A DNA stretch of 64,000 nucleotides from Chaetorhynchus papuensis (GCA_013396525.1 VWYX01000398.1:437511-501510); one strand, 5' to 3'. Shown: positions 42,653 through 55,868, counted from the first letter of the stretch. Notes: generated from the letters alone by a model not told the origin. Numbers and translations: made by a program.

Positions 42653-42676
42653 TGTGTGTGTGTGTGTGTGTGTGTG
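42653..42676 (+). repeat. (TG)12 microsatellite
   Basis: Twelve uninterrupted TG dinucleotides, probably length-polymorphic. Confidence 0.97.
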
Positions 42677-42719
42677 CTTAAAGTAGCCTTTGTGTAAATG
42701 TCTGTACCTAAGGACTAGC

Positions 42720-42774
42720 ATGTACATAAATGTGAAACACTGTGATGTACATAATGATGTACATAAATGTGAAA
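42720..42774 (+). repeat. Short local duplication around ATGTACATAA
   Basis: ATGTACATAAATGTGAAA occurs at 42720-42737 and again at 42757-42774, with a shorter ATGTACATAA copy between them (about 42745-42754). It lies about 40 bp downstream of the TG microsatellite. Confidence 0.85.
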
Positions 42775-45700
42775 ACTGACAGACCAAAGGCATTCCTCTG
42801 AGCTGTTTCAGTGTTTAAAATGCTTCAAATCCTTATGTCCAGCTTTTGATAGTGGTGCTTGTTTCTGATGCAGTAACTGCTGAATCTAGAATGGGGAGAA
42901 ATGAAACAGGAAATTGATGGTAAATAAGTGCAGTGCTTTTTGGTTGCAGGATGGATAATGTGCTCATTTTCGCTTCTCTTTCGAAATATTTCCAGCCCTG
43001 CAAACTCAGTTTACGTAAGTTTTAGGAAAAAGGGATTAAAGCAATGTCTTTGCAAAGGCTGAGGAAACCAGAGAGGCCCTAGGCCTGAGAAACTGCTGTG
43101 AAAAAAATTGTTGTTGGTAGTAAACTTCTTTTTATTATAATAGATTGATTTTGCTGACTGTCAAAAGCCCAGGAATCATGATTAGCCTGTTGAATATCTT
43201 TCTGACTTGACCAATTTTTTCTCACAGAGATTTTCTTTATAAAAAAAGCAATTTACTATAAAAATATATTTATTTGGAGGTTGAAAAGCAGGCAGAAGAT
43301 AAAATGAAAGTACAGCTGTGTTGTAATATTATTTTTGTGCTTTTTCCCAAAGCTGTTAATTTCACAGAAAATAGTTTTGACAAGTCTCTGTATTTCTAAT
43401 ACATTTTCTTCTTGAATAAGACAGGAAATAACTCAATTTCTATTCTAAGGTTCAATTTCATTGTTTTCTTCCCTACTTAATCTTTAATTTTTTTGACTCA
43501 TTTGTAGATTTTTGCAGGATTGGGGGTTCAGGAAAAAGTACTCTTTCTGCTTCTTACTGATGTGATGTACTTGTAAATTACGGGGTTTAGGCTAGAATGA
43601 CATTAATACATTACTTAACCATTTTACTGTCAGCATGTGCTGGATTAAATGCAAATAGCTCCAGGTTCGAAGCATATTCAATCAAACCCCTCAGTGTGCA
43701 AATACAGCAGACTTGTATTCACAGATGGGCTGAGCAGAGCTGTGTCGAGTTACATGGAGAAACTGGTGGCTGTGTCACTGGGCATCTGGAAGAGGTGGTT
43801 TTGGCTGTGGGATGAGGTTGGCCAGGCAAAAGTCATCGCCTTGTACTGAATTTTTATGGGAGCTCATCCTCTGATCCTTTGACACTGAGTTCACACAGGT
43901 CGTAAAGAGCAGGGGTAAACAGAAAGGGGAAAAGAAATGAATAGAGGTAAGAAGGAAAACTGGTATGGAAAAATTTCACTTTTAGCTTCTGGGAAGAATA
44001 ACAAGCTTTGGAGTGAAGGTTCTCTAGATTTGGTTCAGAATGATACATGACAAGCAGCTTAAATGAATTTTTCAAACTCTCCCAGCTTTCCAATACCAGC
44101 AGAAGTATTATTCTGTCTCTCTCTTCTGAAAAGAAATCAGGAGGTTGAAAGAAACCCAGGTGATTTGTGCTCTGCAGGCTGTGGGGTTCATGAGCAGGGG
44201 CTGTCTGTGACACGCGTGTTCCTCCTGCACGTGCTGCTCGCCCTCATCCCTTGCAGCAAGCACAGAGGAAGGAGTGATGGAGACCTGTGTGAGGCGGTGC
44301 ATCGAGTTTCACAGCAGCCTGCACTCCTACCTCATCTGCAAGAAAAGCTCCTGAGGATTTCTTCCCTTGGAATACAGGAATAATGAGCTGTTGAATCAGC
44401 TCAGTGGTGTGTACTAGACGGGTCGCAAAGGATACGCAGCGAGGCCGGAGGAGATGCCAGAAAAGACTGCACTTTCAGTGGGAGAATTTATATTTCCCAT
44501 ATTTTCAAATTGTAGGTAAAGAAAGATACTTCCAGTCGTGTCACTTTCTTCTTAACTAGAAGTTGTTTTGCTTCCCCTTCCACAGTCACATTTATTCTCC
44601 TCTCTTACCTGCCAAGCTTTCTGTACTTTCCTGAAATATGCAGGAGCCTATGTTACCTTAGATGGCTTTTGGATTTATTGTGATTACAGACTTATAAAAT
44701 CAGCTACCACTTTTGCAAATTCAGCTCATTTTGGAGTTGCCGTGGAAAAAAACGCCATTACTTTTTCATCTTTAGTCCTTCTCTTGACCTAATTCTGTTT
44801 GCTTTCTATTAAAGAAGTGTGGCTTGATGGGCTTCTTTCTACTGTACATTCTTGTTCACATCTCATGTTGAAGTGTGAGATGCAGTCAGCCTGTATATTT
44901 TGTATATTTCAACCTTTGATTAGTTCTTGATTTCAGTGAAGTTTTTTCAGGTAACAGTAATATTTGAAACTGTAGGTCAAAGATGGTAAGTCTTGCTTGC
45001 TTTCAGGCTTAGAAGTCTGGACAGCTGAGATAAGTTTGACAGATTTTTACAGCTATAATAATGAAGAATTCTGTCTCCCAGTAGACAGTTTTCTTTCTTA
45101 TGTTGTAGAATGGAATCACCATGATTATTTAATAATGCTAGTTGTATTTATAAATTATGGTTTAGGCATTCTGGAGTCATCAGAAGACCTTGGAGATTAG
45201 AATACTTTGTAATTACGTGTAGGGATAAATTGTACCTATACTTTCTGCTGCAAAAATATATTTGAAATTTTGATATCTGATCAGGTCACTGCGTTTACTA
45301 TTCTGTTCTACTTCCCATCTGTATGAAGGATGATTCAGCATGTTTTACATTTACCACTTATCCCTTTGATCTAGCCTTTTAGAGTTCATTATAGATTCAA
45401 ATTTATTCTGTGTCCTCACTCATTTGTATAAATGCATGTTCACTACTTTTGGGGAAAAACATTACTGGTGTATCAATGATTACTAGAAAAAACATGTTTT
45501 TCATTTGGGAAACAGGAATTCTTTGGTGCTTCAAGAACTTGCTGTGAGAACATCTCTGTGGAGAATTAAGAATATGTTTAGCCTAAGGCCCATAACTACC
45601 TCCCCTGAAGTCAGAGGGGATTGTACACTTCAGATTTAAGCTCATTCCTAAGTGCCCTCGGTCCTTAGAGCCTGAACTTGTTACATCCAGTGCCTCCTGT

Positions 45701-47527
45701 GAGACTGCTTTTATTATAGCTGCTCAGTTTCTGTCATTTGCCTTAAATACAATTGTACCGTGGCTAAAAGTATATTTGAGTACAATATTGCTAACATATG
45801 GTAAAAGACTGAACTGCACAGGAAATTCGTAGTTATAGCTAATGTATGGACTGATTTATTAGCAGTAGCAGTGTAGTTTAGAGGAACAAAAGGTCATATT
45901 GTGGGTAATGATTATTTTTCCGAAAAATGAATTTGGGGATGCCATCTCTGTTTAATTTCACGTGTTTTCTAAGAATGGATATGAAAGGAAGAGATTTGAA
46001 GATAATACAAAATTTTTATTTTTGTTGCAAGGAAAGTTAGAATTGGTAGCAAAGCACAGTGTGCTTATTTAAATTAAAATGTTAATATCTTTTAGAGAAA
46101 AAAAGCCTTCAGAAAGTACTCCTCCCTAGTGAATCTTAGTCCATACAAATTGCTATTTTCTCAAAACAATGAGGGCATAATATCTGACTGTTTCTTGATC
46201 ATCCAAGCAGTGTAGAAATAGGTAGTAAGAAGGCTTTATTCCTAAAGAAAATTTTTATTAAACCATTTTTATTTTTTTTTAATAACACTTGATACTCTCA
46301 GTAGTCTGATCAGACCTTGGAAGCAATTATGAGGGGGAGAAAGAAAACCCACAGCAAAAATAACTTATTCAAGATTCATTTAGATGAGGTTAATTTAAAA
46401 TCTCAGCATGCCTTTTAACCCACTAGACTCCTGTTTAGAAGTGGTGTGAGACTGGTTCTTTAATATAAAGCAGAAAGAGATTAGAAGCTGATTAGGACCT
46501 TTGCTATCTCTGATCTTAAATAAATTAATTTTGTTTCTCTTACATCAATATAGTGCCTAGATATTTGGCATCTATCAGAAGAAATGATTGAGGGGGCTAT
46601 TGGTGTTGTAAGTAATTCCCACTGTCAGCCTAGCAAGTTGAATTGTCTGTGTCTAATTTTGCCTTCCCTGGCAGCCTTGAGCACATATGTAGGCTCCTAA
46701 ATAACTAAAGGAATGAAAAATTAAATTTGAATAGGGGATTCTTAATGAGAATATTTGATTTTCTTACCTGACTAAAGACCATAATCTCACAGTTTCATTT
46801 CTGATTTTTGTATCTTGAGCATGTATTTTCCAATAGGCTTTTCCAGTAGGTGACTAAAACTGCTTTATTCTCTTCCCCACAAGATTTTTTGAGCACAGAA
46901 TATTTATAGGCTTTTCCATCCCTGACATGATCTTATACTAACATCCAGAATACCCCCACTGGGAAAAATTAGTCAAAACCCAGTGAAAGACTCAGAGGTT
47001 ATTTTGTAAGAGCCTGTGTGTTGTGGAATCAAATCACAATTTTGGGAAAAGCAGTTTTGTCTCAACAAGCAGAGGCTAAATCTGCTGTGTTTTAATGGCA
47101 TCTTAGCTCCTACCTGAGGGTGTAGTCTGTGCCATTAAGTGATTTAACCTCTACTCCTTACCCTGCTGTTTAGGTACCGAGTAATCAAATAATTTATGGA
47201 GGTGTCGTGCACTGGTTAAAGTGGTTTTATGGAGTTACAGAGCACTGCCAGTTTAAGTATCAGACGCTATGATTTGATAAAAATAAGAATGCTGTCCATA
47301 TTTTCTTTATCTGATGCAATGCCTGCATACAGTAAGCAGGATATGCATGGGTGCAAAAAATAAAGGAGGTTAGGTGCAGAGTGCTTACAGGAAGGAGTTG
47401 GTCTGTGAAGCCATTGTTCTTTGGGCTGTTAATAATGTGGTGAGCTGTAATTTTTCATGTGCTGGTGCAGCTTTTCATACTTGGCAGAACTTGGCCTTCT
47501 GCACTTTAATGATGTCAGTGGCTTTGA

Positions 47528-47560
47528 TTTTTTTGGGTTTTTTTTTTTGTTTTTTTTTTT
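47528..47560 (+). repeat. Interrupted poly-T tract
   Basis: T runs interrupted by GGG and by a single G (T11-G-T11 at 47538-47560). Confidence 0.93.
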
Positions 47561-50500
47561 CTTCTATCTTGTTATTCGTATGCATTATTCCGTGTAGTAT
47601 AGCTGACCAAATTGCAAGAATAAGCTAATAACTTTTCCTGCCTTTTAGTGTACAGAAGTATTTTAAAAATAATAGCCAGTGTGCTGTCTGAGCAAAAGAT
47701 AGGATTTAGAAACATTTATCTGTTTGTTTGGGGTTTTTTTCAGTCTTTTACCTTAGGATTTAATGTAGTAGCTTAAAAAGTTGTAATTGTATTTTCCATA
47801 GCAAGTACTATAATGAGCATTATACTGTATTTATTGTATGGCTTTGGGCTGTTTTCTGTGATGTATTTTCAAACCCTTTTCCTAAACTGGTGCTGATTCT
47901 GGCAAATTGCCATGTACTGTCTGTGAAGATTTAAGTGTGTCTGTGTGAGGTAACATTAGAGAAGCAAGACTTCTTGGGTGCTGAAAATACTTAAAATTCC
48001 TTGTTTATTTTCTTAATTCTTGAGGTGGCAGCCAAGCAATGCTGCTGAGTCACTGCTGGTTATTACTTCCACGGTTTATCACTTGAAAGTGGAAAGAAGC
48101 TGTCACCTGTTCTGGAGGTGACACAGCAGATGCTATAAAGAAGGAATTCTCACGGACAGTGCAAGAGTTACGTAGAGTTTCCAGTGAACCTTGAATTTCA
48201 GCCATCTTCAAGGAGCAATTTTGGTCTTTCTGTTAATGTAGCAAGTGAGAGTTTGTGGTTGTGATCTAGGGGACACCTTCATGCCCTGTAGCACTTCCTT
48301 ACTATTTATGGAATAGTTTGGAAGGGAACATAGTATTCAATATGTTATTTATGTTGGATTATTTTTTTCCGTGTTTTTGGTAAAAAAAGCATTGTTGAGG
48401 TAGTGATAAACTTTTAGATGCATATTGGCTTTGAGAACAGCAACAAATGTTTTCTGTAGTCCCTATAATTTTATAAACAGATTTACTTTAAAGAAATTTT
48501 TGTGTTAGGAACATGATTTCAGTTTCCAAATGAGTGCATAGTTTGCTTTGATTTTGAAAGTAACCCTAGCAGGTTGGTTGGTAAAGATGTAATTTTGCTC
48601 CAGTTAAAAAATGCAAACCAGCTTGATTATGTTATTGTTTCAGACTGTCTTCCTTGGTGCTTTATGATGTTCGAGTTGGTTCAGCTCTAATGAAACCGGG
48701 GAGGATCAAGGATAACCTGAATTTCACAGACTCATGTAGGCTTGCTAGTTTCCTTAGAGACGTAGTGTGTTTTAAACGCTAAAACAAACGGATGTAGAAG
48801 ATACTCGTGAGGATTAATTGAATCAAGGACTGTCATTTTAAATAGGTGACTATCGAGTCAGATGAAAGAATTTACTGCAGTGACTTTGGAGGGAGTGACA
48901 TTTGAGCAAGGATCCTCTTCTCATTTGCACCCAGTGGGGAACTGTCTGGTAACATGAGATCTCGTACATCTTTCTCATAATTCGGAGGGGGTCTAACAGT
49001 GTAGTTGACACTCAAGGGTGTTGTGCAGAATTGTGCATTCTCTGCAGTACCTCTGGTCCAGAAGTCAATAATTAGGCTGTCTCAAAATTGTTGCCGTTCA
49101 CGTTGTTTGATTTCTGGGTTTTGAGAAGGAAAGAAAGGAAAGAGTCAGTGAGAAGGGGAGAAATATTTTTCTTTTTAGTTTTGATTGTTTTTTTTAAATA
49201 AACCATGTACAAGTAAAGGCTGTGTAAACATTAACAAAGAATGAATATGTTTTTAAACTAGTTTTACTTGATAAATAACCTAAATTAAACCATCGCTAAC
49301 TTTCCACTTATGTTAGTATTTTGTATCCTGAACAGCTTTTTTTAGGGTATGTTTCATAGCCTTCCCAGAAACTTTAATGGAATTGCAGACTTACTGTGGG
49401 CAAGCAAAAATAAGTCATATAGTTTACAGGAAAAGTGTGTAGCCTCACTTCAGGAAACTTGAGATCTGCTTCTATCTGTGCCACAGGTTGTCTTGTATAA
49501 TCCTCTACAAAATACTCTGTTTGCTCACCAGTATTTATCTCTCACATAAGGTTCCTTTTGGGATGCATTCTTTTTTTCATAGGTGTTTATGTACTGTGAT
49601 TGCAAGTGCTATAATGTATTTATACACAGAATTTAATAACTCGCAGTTAGTGTTTTGCAAATAAGATTCGGATACTAACTGGATTGTTTGAGGAAATTCT
49701 TGTTACGCCTTCTTTTGCTGTAATTTTGCAAGTGATGTTTACTCTTAACAAAAGAGAAGGTAAATAGCTTTCAAATTGACAGTGATGAAACAAAATGCTC
49801 CGCAGGGAGCTTGGTGTTTTGATTGACAGTGAACAGAAGCAAACAGGAGATTCTGATCTGGAGTATCAGGAATGAGGAGCATCGAGTGCTGCATCCTCAG
49901 GCTGTGATAACGAGTCTGTCCTGAGGCAGGGGCTGGTCCGAGGGCCCCAGTGCTCTGTGCTGTCTTTGGCAGATCTGTGGGTGTGCTCTCAACATAGATG
50001 TCCTACCAGCATGTGAAGTGTTATTTCGTTCACAGGTATGTTTTCTGTACACGCACCCATATTTTAACAGAAGCTCTGCGTCCTGAAGAATCCTGAAACA
50101 TTTTATTTCAGAATAACATTTTGAATTGCATTGCAATCAATAATAATGGAATTATATCGCTAATTGTGTTCTCGGTTTAAAACCCAATTTGGAAAATAAA
50201 CTCCAACAAGGCAAAAATACTGCAAACCACCTGAGCCATTTTTGTAAGTTACACTTACCAGTGTGCTCCATACCAAATCACAGATGGGATGGTTTTGTGA
50301 CTTGCTGGGTCCTGTGGTTATAAGACCTTCTCTGTACTGTCTTCTGGTATCCACTAGTATTGAGAGTTTAGAGGCTTCTACTGAAGAACTTACTAATTAT
50401 GATATTGCTAACATCTGTTTGTTTGTGGAAGTGGAGAAATGCTTTCTTTCAAAATTAAAAGAAAATACAGAAATTTTGAAAGAACACATAATTGACCATC

Positions 50501-51365
50501 CATACTTGTGTGAAAATATTTTGACATCTTTCACCCAGCCAACGAACACAGATTTCGTGAGCCAATATGGATCACTTCAGGAAGAAAAACGAATAGTGTT
50601 TGGCTTATGTTAATGAACTAAGCATCTGTCTTTCTACACTGTGACTGTGAAAAGGCACAGTATCATCTTGTACAGTGTTGGGGCAAGTGCTCATGTCACA
50701 GAAACAACCCATCCCCAAGGCACAGGTGTTTCCAGCTCTTCCAGTGGTTTCACATCTAAGTGCTGGTCAGGCCTGACGCAATGCATATTATGGTGCGGAG
50801 GTTGCTGCCTGGAATACCAAGCCTGAAAAATGATCAGATAAATGCAGTCATACCAATTTACAGGCAAATTGCCCGGTAATTGTTCTTATAAATTTCAAAT
50901 ATTATTACTCAACAGAAATCATTGGCAGAATGGTATAGCTTTGTACGTAATTCAGCATCATGGGCAGATCATTTTAATGCATTATTCACTTTGAGGAGGT
51001 CTTCGTTTCCTCAGTGTGTCGTGGACTTTAGTCAGGAAAGCTGAAGTTCAAAGTGCCTACTAAATGTTTTTGAGCCTCAGGTTGAAGAATCAAATGTGTT
51101 TGTTTAAAATGTAAACCAATTATTCCTGAATTATACTGATCACCATGGTAACCTACATTGCTTGTATTTTGTATGTTATAATTTAAAGTCTCTTAGCTGG
51201 AAGAAATAAGTGGTGTCAATTATTGATACATGAATGTAGCCTAATTATATTAATGTGAAACATTTTTGTAGGATGAATATTTCTTCATGCATTGGAGTTT
51301 CATTTCATTGTCATAATTAGTCATTTATGTGAACTGGAATTCTGAGAGAGGTTTCTGTTATTTGT

Positions 51366-51515
51366 GTTGGGTTTTTTTTGTTTTGGTTTTTGTTTTGTTT
51401 TTGTTTGGTTTGGGTTTTTTTGTTTTGGTGGGTTTTTTTGTTTGTTTTGTTTTTGTTTGGGGGGCTTTTGGTGGGTTTTTTTGGTTTGTTTGTTTTCTTT
51501 TCCTTTTTTTTTTTT
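51366..51515 (+). repeat. GT-rich low-complexity block, (GTTTT)-like
   Basis: About 150 bp made almost only of G and T on the + strand, built from irregular GTTTT, GTTTG and GGTTTT units with G runs of three or more at 51412-51414, 51430-51432, 51459-51464 and 51473-51475, ending in T-rich sequence. The opposite strand is A/C-only. Skewed ORFs on both strands here (F/V/L-rich forward, K/T/N/P-rich reverse) are artefacts of composition. Confidence 0.95.
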
Positions 51516-51812
51516 GCTTCCATGTCACTCTTGCACCATGTGTTATATTCAGCACTTTTTAGTTATTTCAGTTGGTTACTTTTGCTTGCAAATACGACTG
51601 GACTGTATTTGAGAAGTACCAGATGCTGTAAGGTTCTGTGTTAAAGCTGTAGTCACATACATAAAGATGTGTATCTGTAGAACGTCACGTGTATTATTTG
51701 TCTTTTATTTATTTTCCTGGCAGAACATTATTGATGTGATCTTGTTAAGAGTCTTGAAGTTGCTGGGAAAGTTTCCTTGATCCTGATATTTAATGGCTTT
51801 TTGGTTATATAC

Positions 51813-51853
51813 TTGATTAATCAAACTGTTGCTTATTTGTTTAATTAATTAAA
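51813..51853. promoter_or_regulatory. Paired homeodomain-type palindromes
   Basis: Two perfect palindromes, TTGATTAATCAA (51813-51824) and TTTAATTAATTAAA (51840-51853), separated by 15 bp. Both carry TAAT/ATTA cores in inverted-dimer arrangement, as bound by paired-class and related homeodomain proteins. Their function as an enhancer is inference. Confidence 0.3.
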
Positions 51854-53704
51854 TGCAGTGATGTTTGAAGGCTCAAAAAGCAATGAAGTAAACAGTCTGT
51901 AATTGACTGAAATGGGAATTCCATTTGAAGAACTGCTGGAGAATCAAGTTCACTATGTAATCTTAAAATGCAGAACACTTTTGTTGTTTATGTATGCAGC
52001 TCCTGTTCATTATGCTGAAATTGAGCTGAAAATTGTTTTCTTTTGCTGCCATTAATTTTAGTTTTTAAATTCAAAGCAAATTAAGTTGCTAACTTCGGCA
52101 GCTATTGAGATGACTTCCTAAATGTGAGATAAACTCAGTCTCCAGCTATGTCTAACAAGCCTCATTTTGCTGGGTTGTTTCCAAGTACCTGCAGTGAAAG
52201 CCGATGTATTTGAAAAAGAATTTGTCATTATTGCTCCAGCTAGTATGAACTGCCCATTGCCAAGAGTAGGCAAATAACCCTCAAGCTTTACTGTTGAAAT
52301 GTTACATGCCAGTTTTACCTCTTTCATTGCAAATCACTTCACCAGCAGCATTCAGATCACCTAGCAGAGTTGGAGAGCACAGAAGTTACAGATGGGAAGA
52401 GCTAATTACCTCATCTGGTGCATTTGTTTTTGCTGGTTTTTGTTTTTCTTATTTTTTTTCCCTGCCAGTACAGGATTTTCCCTACAGAGTGTTTCCTTTC
52501 AGCTTTCCTTTATCTAAGTTGTGAAACTGCAGCCAGTTGCCTTGAGAGTTTTCCATGTTTTGGCGCTTTTCTTATTTTGATTTTTATCTAGCATTCACAG
52601 ATCTGAATGATGTGCTAATCGACGGATAGCTTAAACCTCTTTGTGAAAGAGATTGAGTTCAGTCTCTTAATACACAGAGCTAAAAATACAAGCAGTTACC
52701 ACATTATGTTTGTTTTCATTCGTAATTTCCATGAAACAATATGATTTCTTCACTGTGGTGAGGAAAATGCCCAGTTAAATACCATCTTGTTCAGTAAGTT
52801 AGCTTCTGTTGCATATTCTCACTCTAATCTTCTCACTTTCTTACAATGCTGAGTATTTAGACTTGTACACTGCATTTGATCTTTTAAATCATTAGTGGAG
52901 GAAAGACTTAAAAAAGGAAGAAGTCAACTATTTTTCTCTTCTTGGTCCTAATCAACAGGTTTTTCAATCAGCAAAACTGTGAGCTGCTTTTGATTTTTAT
53001 TAGCAATGGCTCATTAGCCTAAAAAGAAACCCAGAGGATATGTTAAGCACTCTGATGTTGCCATGAGGGAAAAGAAAAGGTTACGGTTGTAAATGGAGCA
53101 CATTTGGTCTGGAATCGTTTTGAGAATAAATGTAGGGCCTTGTGAGACTCTCCCATACAAAGTCATGCTGGGATGATGTTTTCGGTGAATACATACACCA
53201 GTCCCCAAAATAATACAAATATTCTTGTGTCTAAAAGTCTTAGAGAAGGTGAATGGTTTCACTTTGGTCAGTTGAAGTTACACTTGAACTTTCAGATCCA
53301 CACTTCATCTTTGTGTTTGACCATCCGTGAATGCCAAGGTGCCTCAATGTGAGCTTGAATAGTACCAGTTTCAGTAGATTGATTTTGGTGCTCATTGTCA
53401 CTCTGAAAAGGTAACTTGTTCTTCTCAGCCTGGGTGTCATTAAATGAAGTGTATTTCCCAAAGTGTTCCGTGTTTACATGGAAAACAAATAACAACCAAA
53501 CTCAGTTCAGTTCTCAGGTTTTTCATCTGGGGGTTGGAGAAAAGCTTAGACTCCTGCATATGCCACGGCTGAGGAGATCCTGGAAGAGTGTATTAAAGGT
53601 AGTAAGCACTCTACCAGGGTTAAAGGTGAAGATGTGCTGGGATGTCAGGATCACACATTCCTCAGCAGAAACTCTGTAAGCACTTTGATTATGCTCTCAG
53701 GCAG

Positions 53705-53798
53705 GTGGTGTGATTTGTAGTGCTGCCCTTTGCAGGGCCAGGAGCTGGACTTGATAATCCTCATGAGTCCCTTCCAACCCAGGCTATTCTGTGAAATA
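53705..53798 (+). mobile_element. CR1 LINE 3'-end fragment
   Basis: The stretch GGGCCAGGAGCTGGACTTGA, then ATAATCCTCATGAGTCCC, TTCCAACCCAGGCTATTCTG and TGAAAT is the characteristic 3' terminus of chicken-repeat-1 retrotransposons (GGACTTGATGATCC, then GTCCCTTCCAAC, then ATTCTGTGA). CR1 copies are typically truncated at the 5' end, and here only about 95 bp are clear, so it is non-coding. It is inserted in the sense orientation of CCSER1. The 5' boundary is uncertain and could reach a little before 53700. It is the best evidence for an avian or reptilian source. Confidence 0.85.
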
Positions 53799-54599
53799 AT
53801 TTTTTTTCTTTGCCATAATCCTTAGCATCTTCTGTTTAGTGTCAGTTGCTCTGAATGAATACAACTGCTATGAAATAATAAAATAATGATCTTTTGAAAT
53901 AAGAAAGAACTCCCTCTGTTTTACATGTTTATCTTTGTATAATCTTTGTTGTAAAAGAGAATTTGGATGCAGCTGAAGGATTTGCATTGACAACTAGAGT
54001 GTGAAAAAAGCTAAGTTTTGGCAGTTGAGTAAGATTCCTTTCAGATTATCCAGAGCAAGAGAGTTGTAGCCTTTAACTGCATATGCAAAGTTTTTAGTGA
54101 CAGAAAACTAAAGTTTTAGTCTACTTTCTGAGGCTCTATTATGCTGCTGTGTATGATAAATTGTACCAGCCAGAATATTCATTTAGAAACTGGAGGAGCA
54201 TAACTGCTGTCATACATGGACATACAGTTACCTTGGTATAACAGTGCCTCACTGATTTATTTTAAATTAACTATTGCTTCTGTTGTTGAAGCTCTTTTCC
54301 ATATATAAGTGTCAGCACAGTTTTATCCTTTACTCCTTAGCAAAATAGGTTGTGACACCTTTTAATAAACTGCCTGAACAGCACAGTGTGGGTTGATTTT
54401 TGTGGTGTTCAGGTCTCCAAAGTCACTGAATTTGAACTGTAACAGCAGCCTCAACCATCTAAGACTCTCTGATAGTCTCTGAAAACTTCAGAGCAGCTGG
54501 AAAATGAGTGATGTGTCTCTACTATGTGCGGCATAAATAGTGTTATGACAGTGTTCAGCTGTTTGAGTGAGGGCTCAATAGAGCCTCAGAGGCATTGAG

Positions 54600-54990
54600 G
54601 GAAGAGCTCTGGGGGTGTGTGGTCAGCTGCAGGTAGCTGGCTCTGTCGTGCTTATCTCCGTGAGGTGTCCTAATGCGCTTTGTTACAGTGCCTTGAATTG
54701 GCAGGGTGAGTGCGGAGGACGCCGGTCTAATTGGGAGGAGGAAGAAAGTCTCTGAACACTTTCATCTATGACAGTGTCTGTCAGAGAACATGAAAGACTA
54801 TTCCTGTGGCACTTAATTAGGCCTTGAGTCTTTGTAAGGAAAACAGCAAACAATTAATTAATTATTAAAATTAACCGCGCGTCCTTTGTGTAGTGATTTA
54901 TGTACATAATTAACGCTGTAGCATTTTAAGGTGTTAGCTGTCCTTTGCAGAGCTGCGTAATAAATGGTGGCTTCAGAGGGCGTTACTTAA
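54600..54990. promoter_or_regulatory. Candidate conserved noncoding element
   Basis: A stretch with unusually retained CpGs for this window (GTGCGGAGGACGCCGG near 54710-54725, CGCGCG at 54876-54881), next to a dense TAAT cluster (CAATTAATTAATTATTAAAA from about 54851), a palindrome-like TGTACA and a weak CTCF-like CAGAGGGCG (54974-54982). No coding potential is seen. Conservation cannot be tested here. Confidence 0.3.
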
Positions 54991-55776
54991 AATTCAAATT
55001 AACATTTGCTCCAAAAAATTCTCAGTGCTAAGAGGCTAACTAGAAGAAGTGTAGGCCCCCCTGCCAATTTTCTGTGTGTGAAGAGACATCAGTCTTGCAC
55101 AGGGACTACCTTATTGCTCATACCTGCTCTAACTGGCTAGACAGGCTCTTGCTGTTTCTAGGAGGATGATTTAAACTGCTTGTGTTCCTAGGCTACCAAA
55201 ATGACTGATTAGACAGCCCTGTTCAGCTATAGATATGGGTACTGATGGACTCTTGAAATCAGACTGAATTCCAACATCCAAAGAGAGCGAGGTGCTGTAT
55301 TCTGTAGTTGTTAAGCCTTTTGGATCTATTAAAGCTTGGTTCAGTTAAGGCCTACAACCTCAGCAAAGCAACAGGCACATCTGTGTTAAAAAGTTGTGCC
55401 TTAGTTTTACTTTTGCACTCGATGGACAAAATGGGAAGCTGAAATTCAGAAAATGTACACGTTACATTGATCTGCCCACAGGAGTTTTGCTGCACTGGTA
55501 ATGGATTTAGGAACGATGGCCATTTTCTGTTGTACCCAGCCTCTTCATCTGCACTCCAGTTTTGTCTGAAGAAGGTTATTTCAAGGTTCCCTCTAAATGC
55601 ACGTTCAGTTTAACCGTGGTACCTTGTGCGCTTAACTACCTTTACAAATCCCTAAGCTTAAAACAGGATTTCAAAACAGTTCACTGCTGTGCAAAGGAAT
55701 ATACTTTTATGCTCCTGAAAATACAGTCTCAACTACAAGCATTGATTGGAAAATGAAGGTCTAAAGGAAAGCTGTG

Positions 55777-55868
55777 ATTCAGTGGCTGTAAAATGCTTAA
55801 ATTGAATATGTGAATTAAGGAAGAATCAATTCACTGGCTATAAAGTGCTTGAAATATCAGAATTAAGG
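55777..55868 (+). repeat. Imperfect tandem duplication of about 45 bp
   Basis: ATTCAGTGGCTGTAAAATGC followed by TTAAATTG and ending GAATTAAGG (55777-55820) recurs as ATTCACTGGCTATAAAGTGC followed by TTGAAAT and ending GAATTAAGG (55829-55868). The copies are diverged and differ by a small indel, which implies an old duplication. Confidence 0.75.

Noticed and set aside
51317..51644. Overlapping ORFs rich in K/T/N/P (minus) and F/V/L (plus)
   Set aside because: Translations of the GT-rich low-complexity block, not genes.
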